DNA of 64,000 nucleotides, from NCBI GenBank assembly GCA_018398585.1, contig JAGTTD010000010.1, positions 1,691,501 through 1,755,500 of the forward strand, in the 5' to 3' direction. The notes beneath the pieces were generated by a model. That model searched no databases, was not told where the DNA came from, and saw only the letters and a list, made by a program, of their open reading frames with translations. Positions 10,297-21,458 of this stretch are shown here, one piece after another; within the stretch, counting starts at the first letter, position 1; every line of letters begins with the position of its first letter. The translations under genes were made by a program, and so were the position numbers. This DNA comes from Simmondsia chinensis. Its lineage: Eukaryota; Streptophyta; Magnoliopsida; Caryophyllales; Simmondsiaceae.

Positions 10297-10553
10297 ATGG
10301 TTCATTTACCAGGCACTAGGACACCGGATCCCATTAGAACTCCGAAGTTAAACGTTCTTGGGCGAGCATAGTACCAAGATAAATAACCTCTTGGGAAGTT
10401 CTCGTGTTGCCAACCCTATAATTAAGGTTGGGGGTCCTCGAAAACAGCCTCTCGGTAGGGTTACACCCTAAAGGGGTAAAGCTGCGTACATCCACTCCTC
10501 TCAGATCTCGCTTATGCGGGAGCCCTTGAGGCACTGCGTCTATTGTTGTTAGT
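10297..10553 (+). mobile_element. 5S rRNA-headed SINE, subfamily II, full length
   Basis: Starts ggttcatttaccaggcact, followed by the 5S head (caccggatcccattagaac, aagttaaacgttcttggg). Subfamily II marker gttgccaaccctata, body and (ttg)n tail follow. A 12-bp TSD (aagatgaccaac) lies at 10285-10296 and 10554-10565. Confidence 0.9.
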
Positions 10554-10565
10554 AAGATGACCAAC

Positions 10566-11888
10566 CTTTTCATACAATAATATGAATAAATCAAATGTCA
10601 CATTCATGCATAACTAAATAAGACTAAACATACAAGAAATTAAAGCAAACCTTTGTCTAGTCCTTTTACACTTTGTCATATCAATTGAAACCCACCCCTT
10701 TATCATGAAATAGTGAGACACTTCTCTTTCAATTTTTGCCCTATTGACTAGTCCTTTCTACATTAGGGTTCGTCTCCTTGCTCGGGTACGTGGTCCCTTT
10801 CTCATACTATATGCTCCCGACAACTAAGCAGAAATTAGACCTGTTTATTGTATGCTTCTCTAGTTTCTTGATATCGGGTTGTTAGGTATTGTCATGTCGG
10901 TTTCATGTCATGTTTTTTCCCTGTATATTGAGAGCTGGGAAAATGGGATTTGAAACAATAACATGATATGAATATGACATGAAGATAATGGGTTTGGGTT
11001 GGGGTTTTTGAAGCCAGGTTGAACTTGGGTTTACGTGTTTTAACATCTTTAAATAAGTGAGTTGTGTTTGGATTTTTTGTTTGGTCAACCTATCTTCAAT
11101 ATGTTTAATCTGGGTATGTATGATTTGTAACATATGTTTGCATTGGATAATTTAATTTGAGTAAGGAGTTAAGAATTCCCAACAGATTTAGATCGATTCC
11201 TTTTCCAGAACCTCGTTTACTTGTGTATATTTTTCTTAACTCTTTGCTACTTTGTACTATCTAGGATCCCATTTCTACTCCTCGTACCCAAATATTAAAA
11301 GCAAAAAGCCAGTTCTTTTCCTCTGTATTTAGTTCGATTGACTGGTAATTCAAAGTTAACCCAAATTTAGCTCAATTAACTTGCCCTTTCTGAAATGAGG
11401 TCAATTTGCATACGTGGGTGGTCCACTTTTCCACAAGAATATCCCAAAAAAACGAAACGAAAACCAAAGGAGTTCATTATATGCTCATTTAAATTCGTGA
11501 TACTAGGTCATTTAGTCATATCGACTTGCCCAAAATAGGCTAAAGAAGAAAGATTGCAATTTATATGAATATTACCCCCTTTTCTCGTTATCTTTTAATC
11601 CAATTTTTTCATCTCTGTTTAATTTGAGTTTTTACTAATTTCTTCTTTAAACATAGCTCGATCGATTAATGCTTTCTGTGATAGTGTTAGCTTGCGTTTT
11701 TCATATTGAATGCCCAGTATGTTAAACAACATTCTATATCTTGGGTCGTTTTTAGTTTGGTATAGTAGTTCATCTTCAAATCGAGTTTGGACCTGGACAT
11801 CTCAATCGAGAAAGATAACACTTGTACAAGAGAAAGATATAATAGCGGCAGCTTGCATTCACGGATGGTACTCATTGCATGCTTTTGT
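10566..11888. other. Intergenic, no clear feature
   Basis: AT-rich, with short ORFs only and no gene-family similarity. The stretch 10900-11130 contains telomere-unrelated TTGGGTT/GGGTTTG repeats like those near 4800. Confidence 0.3.
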
Positions 11889-12297
11889 TTTCTACAAGGG
11901 ATTGCTTACAGTAATTGTTATGTTAACTTATATAAAATAATAATATAAATATACTAATAAAGAATGATAAAACAAAAGAACCAATTTGCCAGTTACTCTC
12001 CTTCGATAATATACAGTCCTACCTTTTCAGTTTCTATTTGGTCCAAGTAAAACGGTTAGCTTACATTGCACAACTGTTCTAGTTCTCGGTATTCTACAAG
12101 GGATCGCTTACAGTAATAGTTATGTTAACTTATATAAAATAATAATGTAACTATAGTAATAAAGAACGATAAAATTAAAGAACCAATTTACCAGTTACTC
12201 CTTCGATAATATACAATCCTACCTTTTCCGTTTCTATTTGGTCCAAGTAAAACGGTGAGCTTACATGCACAACTGCTCTGGTTCTCGGTATTCTATG
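11889..12297. repeat. Tandem duplication, unit about 202 bp
   Basis: Unit 1 begins ttctacaagggattgcttac at 11890; unit 2 begins ttctacaagggatcgcttac at 12092. A third unit starts at 12291 (ttctatg) and is cut after 7 bases by a 15-base C run (12298-12312) plus A9. Units differ by a few substitutions and small indels. Confidence 0.85.
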
Positions 12298-12312
12298 CCC
12301 CCCCCCCCCCCA

Positions 12313-12705
12313 AAAAAAAAGGATTAGAAGATTCATCGGTATTGTTGTCGTAGTAGAACAAATGTTTTCCCTAGATAGACCAGTGTTATTCTCCTAGCTT
12401 TTTTTATCAGACAATAACAAAGACTTCTAAATTTTTTTATGTTAAAATTGTATTAACAGCAATAAAATTATCCTGATAATAACACAACTGAATAAATAAT
12501 TTTCAAATCTACATTTCATTTCATTGCACGCACGGGTGGTCACTCTCTCATTATAGAGTTGACAATTACATGCTTCTGTCTCTACTTTGTTATGTATTGT
12601 CATGTCAACTTAATTTTTAGATAAATATTTTCCATGAGTATCCTAAGCAAAAAAACAAATAAAAATGCATGTCAAATTTACATATATTATCCGTTTTATG
12701 ATATC
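12313..12705. other. Intergenic, no clear feature
   Basis: AT-rich sequence with no ORF or repeat I can name. Confidence 0.3.
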
Positions 12706-12930
12706 GGTCATTTATCAGATACTAAGGCATCAGATCCTATTAGAACTCTGAAGTTAAGCGTGCTTGGGCGAGAGTAGTACTAGGATGGATAATCTCATGG
12801 AAAGTCCGCGTATTACCAACCCTATAAGGTTGGGGGTCCTCGAGGTAAGGCTGCATACATCCACCCCTCCTAGACCCCGCTTATGCGGAGTCCTTGAGGC
12901 ACTGAGTCTGTTATTGTTGTTACTGTTGTA
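12706..12930 (+). mobile_element. 5S rRNA-headed SINE, subfamily II, internally deleted
   Basis: The 5S head is well kept (aagttaagcgtgcttgggcg, agtagtactaggatgg). 'ggttgggggtcctcga' then joins directly to 'ggtaaggctgcatac', losing about 40 bp between them. The tail is ttgttattgttgttactg. No convincing TSD is left. Confidence 0.8.
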
Positions 12931-13329
12931 TCTGTTAATATCGAAACCTATTATTTTTATCTGTATTTCATTTTTCTGGTGAGCAAGAAAAGAAGAGTAT
13001 CATCAAGGAAATGCATAGTGTCTTTTTTAAGAAGAAAACGACAAACAAATACACAAATTCTCAATTTTGAAATCTAATTGTGCATTATGATCAAACTCGA
13101 GCATGCATGGCATAGACTTGGTGATGGTGCATGATAGAGCTGCTTCATACGGGTGAGTAGATGGATGTAACCGCCTAGATCTAAAACTAGAGGTAGTTGC
13201 GAGGCCCAATCTATAGGGATTAATCTTTATGCAGTGATAGAATGAGATGCTATAAGTTGAGAGACTGGATAGGACACATTTGATTTGAGTGAGTAGTCCA
13301 CCACGAGAGAAGATTGGATTTCTAATAAT
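12931..13329. other. Intergenic, no clear feature
   Basis: Contains short minus-strand ORFs without recognisable similarity. It may be the decayed 3' part of the LINE that follows on the minus strand. Confidence 0.3.
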
Positions 13330-14480
13330 TTAACTCGAGCTAAATGTTTCCTATAACAGGTTTCCAGGTTCTATAAGCTAAAGGTTTGGCACTTAAGGGG
13401 GGATTCCAAGATAATTTATAGTAGTTGGCTGCACTTGCAACTGAGTGCGAAAGCGATTTGAGCTTACTAGGCTGTTTGGACCATCCTAACAGTGATCCTT
13501 TTTTAGAACTTGAGAAGAGATGCATGCCTCTCATGACCCGTATGATATTGCAGAGTCTTTCAACATTTGCTTTGTAAAAGGAGATCATCAACGTACTAAA
13601 TATATATCAGGTTTATAGTGGGTGAGCTTCGTTTTGATATTTAATACTGGCAAAGATGCCCAATGATTTAAACCGATTTAGCATATGATTTAGGACCACA
13701 ACTAAAATGTAGAAAGGGGACAGTGAAATATCCCCTTGTCCAAGTCCTTTTTGCATTTTGAAAGGTTTTGCAGTTTAGCCAATCACTAGGATTGAGATTA
13801 AGGCTGTAGAGACACAACAATTCATCTACTGTCTCCACTTGGCTCCAAACGCCATCTCACATCGAGTCCAATCAATGAAGTTTCAGTCTACATAATTAAT
13901 TGCTTTATGAAAGTCTATTATGAAGATATCGACCTTGTCTTTGTTTTTTTTTTAACTTTATGATTGAACTGATCGCTTCATTGGCAATAGGGCTTCATCA
14001 AGGATTTTTTTGTCTTTTCCAAAAGCCATCGGGTATTTGCCTATCAAGAAGGGGATAACACGATTAAGTCTGTTGGCAACAATTTTTAACATAATTTTGA
14101 AGAGACAACCAACAAGATTAATGAGTTTAAAGTCCTTATGGTCTATAGTAGGTAAGACTTTGGAGATCAGGGTCACCCAATGTGTTGGTTTAGCATGAAG
14201 GCATTACTCCTGTTTGTTCGAATGAATTGACAAACTGGATAATGTAAGGCCTCGATGTGCCAAGATTATTGATGAAAGTGAAGTTGAACCCGTCAAATCC
14301 ATGGGCTTCAAAGCCATCACAACTGCAAATCACATCTTTTATTTCTTCAATAATGATTTTGTTTTCAGACTTGTTGAGTCATCGAGGGTCAGGGACTAGA
14401 GATCAATAATGATCATATAGGTCAATTCTCTTTGGAATAAATGCATTCGAAATATTAGACGATCCTCTATTTAATGTGGT
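13330..14480 (-). pseudogene. LINE reverse-transcriptase pseudogene
   Basis: Minus-strand fragments match the plant L1-type ORF2 in order. About 14370-14230 encodes EEIKDVICSCDGFEAHGFDG, the family's GPDG region with P changed to F. About 14176-13958 encodes ITLISK-like text, then DFKLINLVGCLFKIMLKIVA and ANRLNRVIPFLIGKYPMAF. About 13590-13340 encodes SLLGW and PLSAKPLAYRTWKPVI, matching the 'YLGxPLGxxxxxxxxWxPV' region. The central catalytic part (FADD) is missing or too decayed to read. Stops and frameshifts break it, so it is dead. Confidence 0.8.
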
Positions 14481-14947
14481 TAGGGCGAGTGATTGAAACA
14501 ACATATATCCTTGAGGAGAGTTATTTCGTTTCTCTAAAACCTACAACTAGCAATGGGATGGAAATGTTATGTATCCTATGCCCTTCCCTAATGGTCTTCA
14601 CTCTAGATTCTATCTGTAAAATTATTCTTTTTTTTTTTTTTACAGGAAGACCAAAGAGTTGCTTTGTTAGTGTGAATTTTCTAATTTTCTGGCTGATTAA
14701 TCACCTATTTTTCAAGACAGCCAAGGGAAGATTTGATCTATGAAATGCATGCATCAGTATTACTAAAGGATTGTTTGTTCCAGGTTTTCAAAGCATGATT
14801 CGAGGATTTGAACTTCTTGTGAATTTGGGTGTTCCACTACTCCCAGGTCCCTGATTTCACTTTTTATCTTCTATGTATCTCCTTCTATACCCTTCATATC
14901 TTTTCTTACTAATCAAAAACGATGTTTCGAAAAAACATATACGGCTT
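14481..14947. other. Intergenic, no clear feature
   Basis: Possibly further decayed LINE sequence. A T12 run lies near 14630. No gene is seen. Confidence 0.3.
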
Positions 14948-15200
14948 ACTTTTTTCTGATAAAATTGGATAGAGAACAAAGTAGGGCACTACGACGGCCT
15001 TAAAAGATAAAAAGCAGTACAAAGACACACTAAAAGAACAAGCCCCACCAAGCCTATAATGAAGAAGAAAACGAGGGCACAACAACAAAAAAGACCCAGA
15101 ACAAGAAACCACCAGCCACCATCGACATAAAAGCAACAATCAAAATCTCAAGCAACAGGCAAAATCAACATACAAACCAAGAGAAAAACACCTTCAAGGC
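14948..15200 (-). mobile_element. LINE-like 3' UTR and tail, minus strand
   Basis: Read on the minus strand it is T/G-rich (gttgttgtgccctcgttttc, ctactttgttctctatcc) and ends aattttatcagaaaaaag. This parallels the plus-strand LINE-like tails ending gctaattatcaaaaaa. Confidence 0.4.
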
Positions 15201-15462
15201 TCCACCCAATATCCTCCGACTTATTGTATACGCATAAAAGCCCATATAATGCTGTTCGAGCAACTTAGAGGTCCTACCTAAACATATCCATATCGATTCG
15301 AGCTACATTGCCTAGAATTATTGTGATAATTGAATGGCAAAGCTAGCAATCTAGCTAGGGTTCCCCACCAAATGATAGGAGTAGCAAATAATGCAAGAAC
15401 AAGTGCGGTAATGACTTGATATACGTTTATATTGTAAAGGCCACAAGTACACTTTCTGTATG

Positions 15463-15529
<67 letters not shown>
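15463..15529. repeat. Microsatellite (ATA)n
   Basis: About 22 uninterrupted ATA/TAA units. Confidence 0.95.
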
Positions 15530-15595
15530 TGTGAATCATTATTATATGAACACATATGTGTATGTCTTTTGAGGGAAGGGAGACCAAGGGTGACC

Positions 15596-15830
15596 CAAGA
15601 TTGTCCCTTTTTGGCCTTTGCTTTAACATGGTTGGACTTCAATTCCATACCAAAGAGGGCATCAACAAGCCGTCACCGGATCTCATTAGAACTCCGAAAT
15701 TAAGCGTGTTTGAGTGAGAGTGGTACCTGGATGGGTGACCTCCTGGGAAGTCCTCACCCCCAAGTTGGGGGTACTGAAAAACAGCCTCTCTTTAGGTTAA
15801 CACCCGGAAGGGGTAAGGCTGCGTACATCC

Positions 15831-15861
<31 letters not shown>

Positions 15862-15908
15862 CTCTCAGACCCTGCCTAGGCGGGAGCCCTTGAGGCACTG
15901 TGTATGTT

Positions 15909-15940
<32 letters not shown>

Positions 15941-16430
15941 CCTTTTGGACTTCAATTCCATAGTTTGTAAAGTAGTTTTGTCCATTGTGCAGGATTGACA
16001 GTTCTCGAGTTCAAAATTTAATAGATTGATTGTCTATCATCTACACTTTGAGTTCTGAATTGAATTGAAGGGTGATAAGAAATCGATTTATTTCCAGCTC
16101 GCTTAACAAACATAATAGGCGGAGGTCTTGAGGGGACTTTAAATAGACAGATTGTCATGGATTTTACCAAGATTGTCCTTTTCTGGCCTTTGCTTTTTGA
16201 CATAACTAGACTTCAAATTCTTAATATCTCTTGCACACAAGTAGTTTGCGAAAAACTTGGTGTCCGTTGTGCGTGATCGATAGTTATCAAGCTCGAATCT
16301 TAATAGATTTATTGTCTATCAACTGTACTTTGAGTTCTAGTTTGAATTGGAGGGTGATAGGAAATCGGTCTATTTCCAGCGTGCCTACTATTATAGGCGA
16401 AGGTCTTGAGAGAACATGTTTGGAATTCGA
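15596..16430. repeat. Diverged tandem duplication, one unit filled by a SINE
   Basis: Unit 1 is 15596-15649 plus 15963-16167; unit 2 is 16168-16430. Shared anchors are caagattgtcc, tggcctttgctttt, gacttcaa, tgtgc, taatagatt.attgtctatca, actttgagttct and tatttccagc. Unit 2 lacks the SINE present in unit 1. Confidence 0.75.
15650..15944 (+). mobile_element. 5S rRNA-headed SINE, subfamily I, with an expanded poly-C tract
   Basis: Starts ccaaagagggcatcaacaag. The 5S head and the subfamily I junction (cctcacccccaagttggggg) follow. The body is interrupted by 27 C at 15834-15860, and the tail is poly(T). An 18-bp TSD (ttggacttcaattccata) lies at 15632-15649 and 15945-15962. Confidence 0.93.
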
Positions 16431-16816
16431 CCTCCTTTTACGCTCTAAGATGAGGCAGCTCTCGACTAGTATCCCACTATTAAAGCCAAGGCCCTTCTCT
16501 TCAAAGTTAGACCTTTTCTTCCCCGAACCAAAAAATATAAGAATCTACAGAAAACTTTCTAGATAATTGATAGGGATTCTAAGCAAAAGTTGAGCCCATC
16601 AATACCCATTTGCATGAGTGGTGCATATGTTCCAACACCGTTTGGGTTTGGGTCGCTGGTTCCTAACATTTTAAGAGTCTGTCTCACCTGTTGCAAGTCA
16701 TTCAGCCGATTGGCTGAAAGGTAAAAATAGCATGATTGACTATTTGCAGGAATCTCTAATATCGGAGAAAGCAATAATGAACCAATCTGCTCATATTAGC
16801 AAGCCATAATTTCATT
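16431..16816. other. Intergenic, no clear feature
   Basis: Only short ORFs of no recognisable family. Confidence 0.3.
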
Positions 16817-17064
16817 TTTTTTGGAATATCGAGAAAAGGCATTACGATCCCTTTCTAAGAAAGTAACAACTTGCAGTACCAAAAAAAGCATATAAGAGAG
16901 CTAACCACTAAAAAACCGACATCCTCAATAAACATAAATTCCGCCACTCTATTAACTTCTCGAAAACAATGCGAAATCTTAACACATTCAACAATCATAC
17001 ATAAATGAGAATAAATTAACAAATTCAAACTAAGGTTTGGAAAGTGGTACGGAAATACCCCCAC
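16817..17064 (-). pseudogene. RNase H-like C-terminus of a LINE, with 3' tail
   Basis: On the minus strand, 17064-16855 encodes VECVKISHCFREVNRVAEF, close to the 'HVxREGNRVADxLA' signature at the end of the RNase H domain of plant LINEs. The usual Asp is Glu here. A stop and then ctcgatattccaaaaaaaat follow, consistent with a LINE 3' end. Confidence 0.6.
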
Positions 17065-17462
17065 AAGAAATTATAATTAATTATTTTTAAGAGAAAACAT
17101 AATTAATAATATTTGTAAATAAAAAACCCTTAATAATAGAGAGCTTAATTTAATTTAATTTAATTTTAATTAGTATGATTGTGACGGTTAATTAAAAAAT
17201 ACACATCATATTATATATATAGTTATAGTAGTTGCCTTGCCCCTATAAATTACATATACTTTGACCAAAAAATAAATAAATAAATAAATATTACATATGC
17301 TAGATTGGTATCTCACTAGTATAATACTTTGCTAACTAACACTTGATATTAAAAAATGTAATTAAATATATATATAATAAGATTAGCTAATGAAAAAAAA
17401 TCTTGTGAATATTATGAGGTCAGATATGGGTAAATATTTTAAATAGTTTTTTTTTTTTTTTT

Positions 17463-17895
17463 TTTACTGAAAACCATCTAAATTTTAGGTGCTGTTTTAA
17501 AAAATCGTCTATATTTTTTAATTTTTCAATGTCATACCTAAATGTTTTCAAAATTTTTCAATGTTACACTTTAATGTGATGCCGTTAAGGTCTGTTAGTT
17601 TTTGCTAATGCTGCATTTTGAAAAAAAGAGAAAATAATTTTAAAAAATAAGAATTTATATTGAAAATAATTTAAAATATTTTAAACATCTAAAAAGTTTG
17701 TAAATTCAGAAAAATAATTTGTATATTTAAAAAAAATATTTTTTAAAAGCCACATCAGCAAAGACTAACTTATGTTGAGGACGTCACATTAATGTATGAT
17801 ATTAAATTTTTTTTTTTGAAAGTTTAGATATAACACTAAAAAATTTTTTAAAACCGCCCATAAAACTTAGGTGGTTGTTAGTAAAATTCCAAGCT
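17463..17895. mobile_element. Foldback MITE with TIRs of about 45 bp
   Basis: The left end ttttactgaaaaccatctaa pairs with the inverted right end (about 17850-17890: aaaaccgcccataaaactta, ggtggttgttagtaaaa). The interior is AT-rich without ORFs. Confidence 0.6.
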
Positions 17896-18378
17896 ATTTG
17901 GAGCAATCCTAAAATACACTTTTCCTCCTAAACAAACAAGGCCTAAATGTCATGTTTACCGGGTAAAATTGACGCGCTATATGTGAAAAACGACGGAGAT
18001 CAGTAGATAGTCAAGACTATTTTTCGATAATTAGCAACAAAGTCGCAATATAAAATAGACATCTCATACAAATGAGATTTGATCAACTTACATATTAGTA
18101 AACACATATATATTCAATACAATACAAAATGAAATTTTTGTTTTTTCAAAGTGTTTTTTTCTCATTTTTATTTCCATTATTTGATACAGATCGAAAGAGA
18201 TTCCATCTCAAAACTAATTGGTAATGAGTGGAGTAACTCTTTTAATATATAAATTGGCATTCTATTTACTAACTCACTAATACGAGATTAAATTTGCCTG
18301 TATTATTATTTTTGTTTTATTTTTCTAGTTAAAGAAAATAATATCAGTCTATTGCCATAAAATTATAAGAAAAAAGGA
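17896..18378. other. Intergenic with a minus-strand LINE-like tail
   Basis: About 18020-18060 reads, on the minus strand, tatattgcgactttgttgctaattatcgaaaaa. This is the tail motif common to the LINE-like 3' ends in the window. Confidence 0.35.
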
Positions 18379-18889
18379 AAATTATCACTCAGGTATCACA
18401 AGATTTGAACATTTATCACTTAGGTACTTTAGTAGTTCAATATATACAATGAGGTACCCCAAGGTTTAATTATTTTATTACTTAGGTACCATATGTTGAA
18501 ACTTAATAAATTTTTGTAAAGATCTAATCAATTTTATATAAAAAATGCCGATTTAGCACACTATTACAATAATACATAAAGGTCATATCAATGTTTTCAT
18601 GAAAATTCAACAAACTACGATAAAAAATTAACGAATTTTTGTCTAACAATGTATATATTGTCGAAATTATGCATCGTGTCAGCAATGTTTGGCCAAAAAT
18701 ATCAAATTCTAAGGTACCTAATTGATAAAATTTTAACAATATATCAAAATGATGCTTCACTTTAGCCTTTTTCAATGAAAATCTATCAAATTTAAAATGC
18801 CAAGGTACCTAATTGATAAAATTTTAAACTGACAGAGTACTTAAGTGATGCATTATCAAATTTCAAAATACCTAGTAATAATTTTCTGG
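18379..18889. mobile_element. Foldback MITE, 'cacttaggtac' family, copy 3
   Basis: Begins gaaaattatcactcaggtat and ends with inverted cctagtaataattttc. The interior repeats ggtacctaattgataaaatttt twice. Confidence 0.55.
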
Positions 18890-18905
18890 AAAAAGACATT
18901 AAAAA

Positions 18906-19188
18906 GGGTAAATTATATATTCGGACCCTGAGATTTAATATATTAATTTTTTAGTCCACAAACTTGGTGACATAATTTTTTAGTCCAAAAAGTGAAGTGT
19001 ATTTAATAAAATATTCTAAACAAAGTTATAAAAGAATGAAAGCGGGCATGTTTTGCACCCTTACGCATTATTATTCAGATTATTTTATTAAATATATATA
19101 ACTTTTTAGACTAAAAAATTATTTTATAAAATTTATAAACTAAAAAATTAATATATTAAACCTTAAAATACTAATATGTAATTTACCC
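18906..19188. mobile_element. Long-TIR foldback MITE
   Basis: Starts gggtaaattatatattcgga and ends tactaatatgtaatttaccc. The two arms are inverted repeats of about 100 bp (tttaatatattaattttttag in both). A related copy is at 41152-41503 and a fragment at 1144-1245. No TSD can be seen. Confidence 0.75.
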
Positions 19189-19523
19189 GTCGTAATAATT
19201 AAGGGGAGTGAAGTTGAATGGAGAGGGTGTCCTATGGTACGACCCCATACTATAAGAAGAAGCCCTTTTTTATAGGACAACTCATTGGCCGGAGATCTAG
19301 TTAAATACGGTTCGAGAATAAAATAAAGTTTAATATGTATGCGTATAATTTGACTTTTTTACACTAAACATTCGGTCAAAATTCCGGTAACAATGTATTG
19401 ACTCATAGAAAATGTATATAAATGTATTCATGTTTAAAACGGTTACATTTTTAAATATAAGACTCAAAAATTCGGATTAATTTTGCAAAATTAGAGTATA
19501 TAGAAGCTAAAACAATCTAAAAA

Positions 19524-19845
19524 TATCACTTATGTACTATAAGATTGGATTCTTTATCACATAAGTACCTTGACATTTCAATATATACAATCAAGAGGTT
19601 TTAATATTTTATCACATAGGTACTCATTGTTGTAATTTTACGAAGCTTTGTATGAATCTGACCTATTTTATACAAAAAATATAAATGTCATACATGTACG
19701 ATAATTTACATAAATCATGTCAATATTTTCAACGAAAGTTTAACGAATTGTGATAAAAAAATTCAGTGAAATTTAATATAAACTACTTAACTGAAAATTT
19801 TGAAACCTTAAAGTACTGCATTGTATATTTTGAAACCTTATTTTG
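19524..19845. mobile_element. Foldback MITE, 'cacttaggtac' family, copy 4 (partial)
   Basis: Shares aaaatatcacttatgtacta, tgacatttcaatatatacaa and the following block with copies 1-3. The right end is eroded. Confidence 0.45.
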
Positions 19846-20178
19846 GCACAACGGAGCAAGAGAAGTAGTGAGCTAGACTTGACCTAATTTTTATTTTAAA
19901 ATTTCAATATCTATTTTTAAGCGATAATGAATTTTTAGAAAAAAACGTGTATATTTTTCATAAAATATGTATAACACATTCTATATTAAAATACGTGAAT
20001 TTTTTTTTATTTTTTTGAGAAAAATACATAAACGCAAATATTACACGATATTGATACATATAAGAGTATTATTTGCGTATAATACATGAATTTACTACAA
20101 TTATTTACTGTTTGGTCAAATTGTGAAAAAAATATTTATTTAAGAAATACTTCAATTTACGCTTCATCTGACTTGCTT

Positions 20179-20325
20179 CCATGACAACACGCCGCTCAGG
20201 TTGGGGATCCTCGAGAACAGCCTTTTTTCAGGGTAACATTCTGAAGAGGGAAGGTTGCGTACATCTACCCCACCAGACCCTGCTTATGCGGAAGCCCGTG
20301 AGGCACTGGAACTGTTGTTGTACTC
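20179..20325 (+). mobile_element. SINE copy that has lost its 5S core
   Basis: The leader remnant caacacgccg joins directly to ctcaggttggggatcctcg, with the body and ttgttgttg tail following. The 5S head that separates these blocks in other copies is gone, so this is an internal deletion rather than 5' truncation. Confidence 0.65.
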
Positions 20326-20587
20326 TCTTAGTAGAGGTACTTCTGCCTGAAAAATGTTCGATTTTGCTTCTAGTTTTACTTTCATAATACCTTTTTTGGG
20401 TCAAATACTCTTAAATCCCGAAAAGTAACTTATTTTTATAAAACATGCACCTCCATTATGCCAATTTAGTCTTTATACTTTAAGGATATGATAAAAATTT
20501 GTTATATTGATGAAAATAATATTAAATGAATTACTTTTTTTTTTATAAATTATTAATATTTCAAAAATAATTCGCCATGAAAAATTA

Positions 20588-20946
20588 TAGGGTTATTTAC
20601 GCCAAAGGTCCTTGTACTTTATCCATTGTACCAATTTGGTCTTTGTACTTTTAATTGTGTCAATTTAGTCCCTAAACAATTCAAAATGTGTTAATTTAGT
20701 CCTTTGGTCAAATTTAAGTTAAGTTGATACCGTAATTTTGAATGGCAAAATTATGTTAGAGGCAAGCAACTTATTATGAATTCATCCGTTTATTCAATTT
20801 AACCCAATTCGTGGCCGATCTATTAAAAATTTTATTAAAAACTTAACATAAAATTTTCTGTAAGGATTAAATTAACACATTTTAAATTGTACAGGGACTA
20901 AATTAACGCATTGGACTAAGTATGGGGATCTTTAGCGTAGATAACC
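20588..20946. mobile_element. MULE-like MITE, near complete
   Basis: The ends agggttatttacgccaaagg and (inverted) ggttatctacgctaaagatc are about 40-bp TIRs. Interior blocks 'gtgtcaatttagtccctaaa' and 'aagttaagttgataccg' match the other copies. Confidence 0.65.
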
Positions 20947-21170
20947 ATGTCGGCTACACAAAATCATGACAACAACGAGAAAAATAGTCAGGTCATCCAA
21001 AACTTTTCTACAATCTGGCCAAATAACATGCATATACTCGAACAATATTTTCAAAAGTAGAAAGCGAATTCGATTTATAAACTTTACAGATTGGCAACTA
21101 CTAGATAATATGTAAAATAAAAACAGCGCGTGTATTGCAGGAAAAAAACCCAGTATAAATTATATATAAG

Positions 21171-21458
21171 TGTCAATGAACATCTTTTTCAAAAGCTTAA
21201 GCTAATGGATTCAGGCTCAGGAATGGTTTCATACTCTAACATGCCCTCTCACGTGAATGCCAATTGGACTTGAAGCGTAGATAATATACCAGGGCCACCT
21301 CATACCTTGTGCTTAAATTGTTTTAATAAAAGTGAGGGTTGCTGAGATTCGAACTCATGACCACTTAATCAATAAAGCTCCGATACTGTCAATGAACCAT
21401 TTTTCCTAAAAGTTTAAACTGATGGGTGAAGGCCTGACAATAGTTTTATACTCTAACA
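21171..21458 (-). mobile_element. TRIM-like retroelement with both LTRs
   Basis: LTRs are at 21387-21458 and 21171-21241, each about 72 bp, beginning tgttagagtat and ending ttcattgaca on the minus strand. A PBS-like gtatcggagc (21377-21386) follows the first LTR and a purine-rich gtgagagggca precedes the second. The whole element is only 288 bp with no ORF. No clear 5-bp TSD remains. Confidence 0.8.

Noticed and set aside
15416..15703. ORFs rich in Ile or Leu
   Set aside because: They are translations of the (ATA)n microsatellite.
15660..15760. Functional 5S rRNA genes
   Set aside because: Every 5S-like segment lacks the true 5' end, carries several substitutions, continues into a SINE body, and many have TSDs. 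They are SINE heads, not genes.
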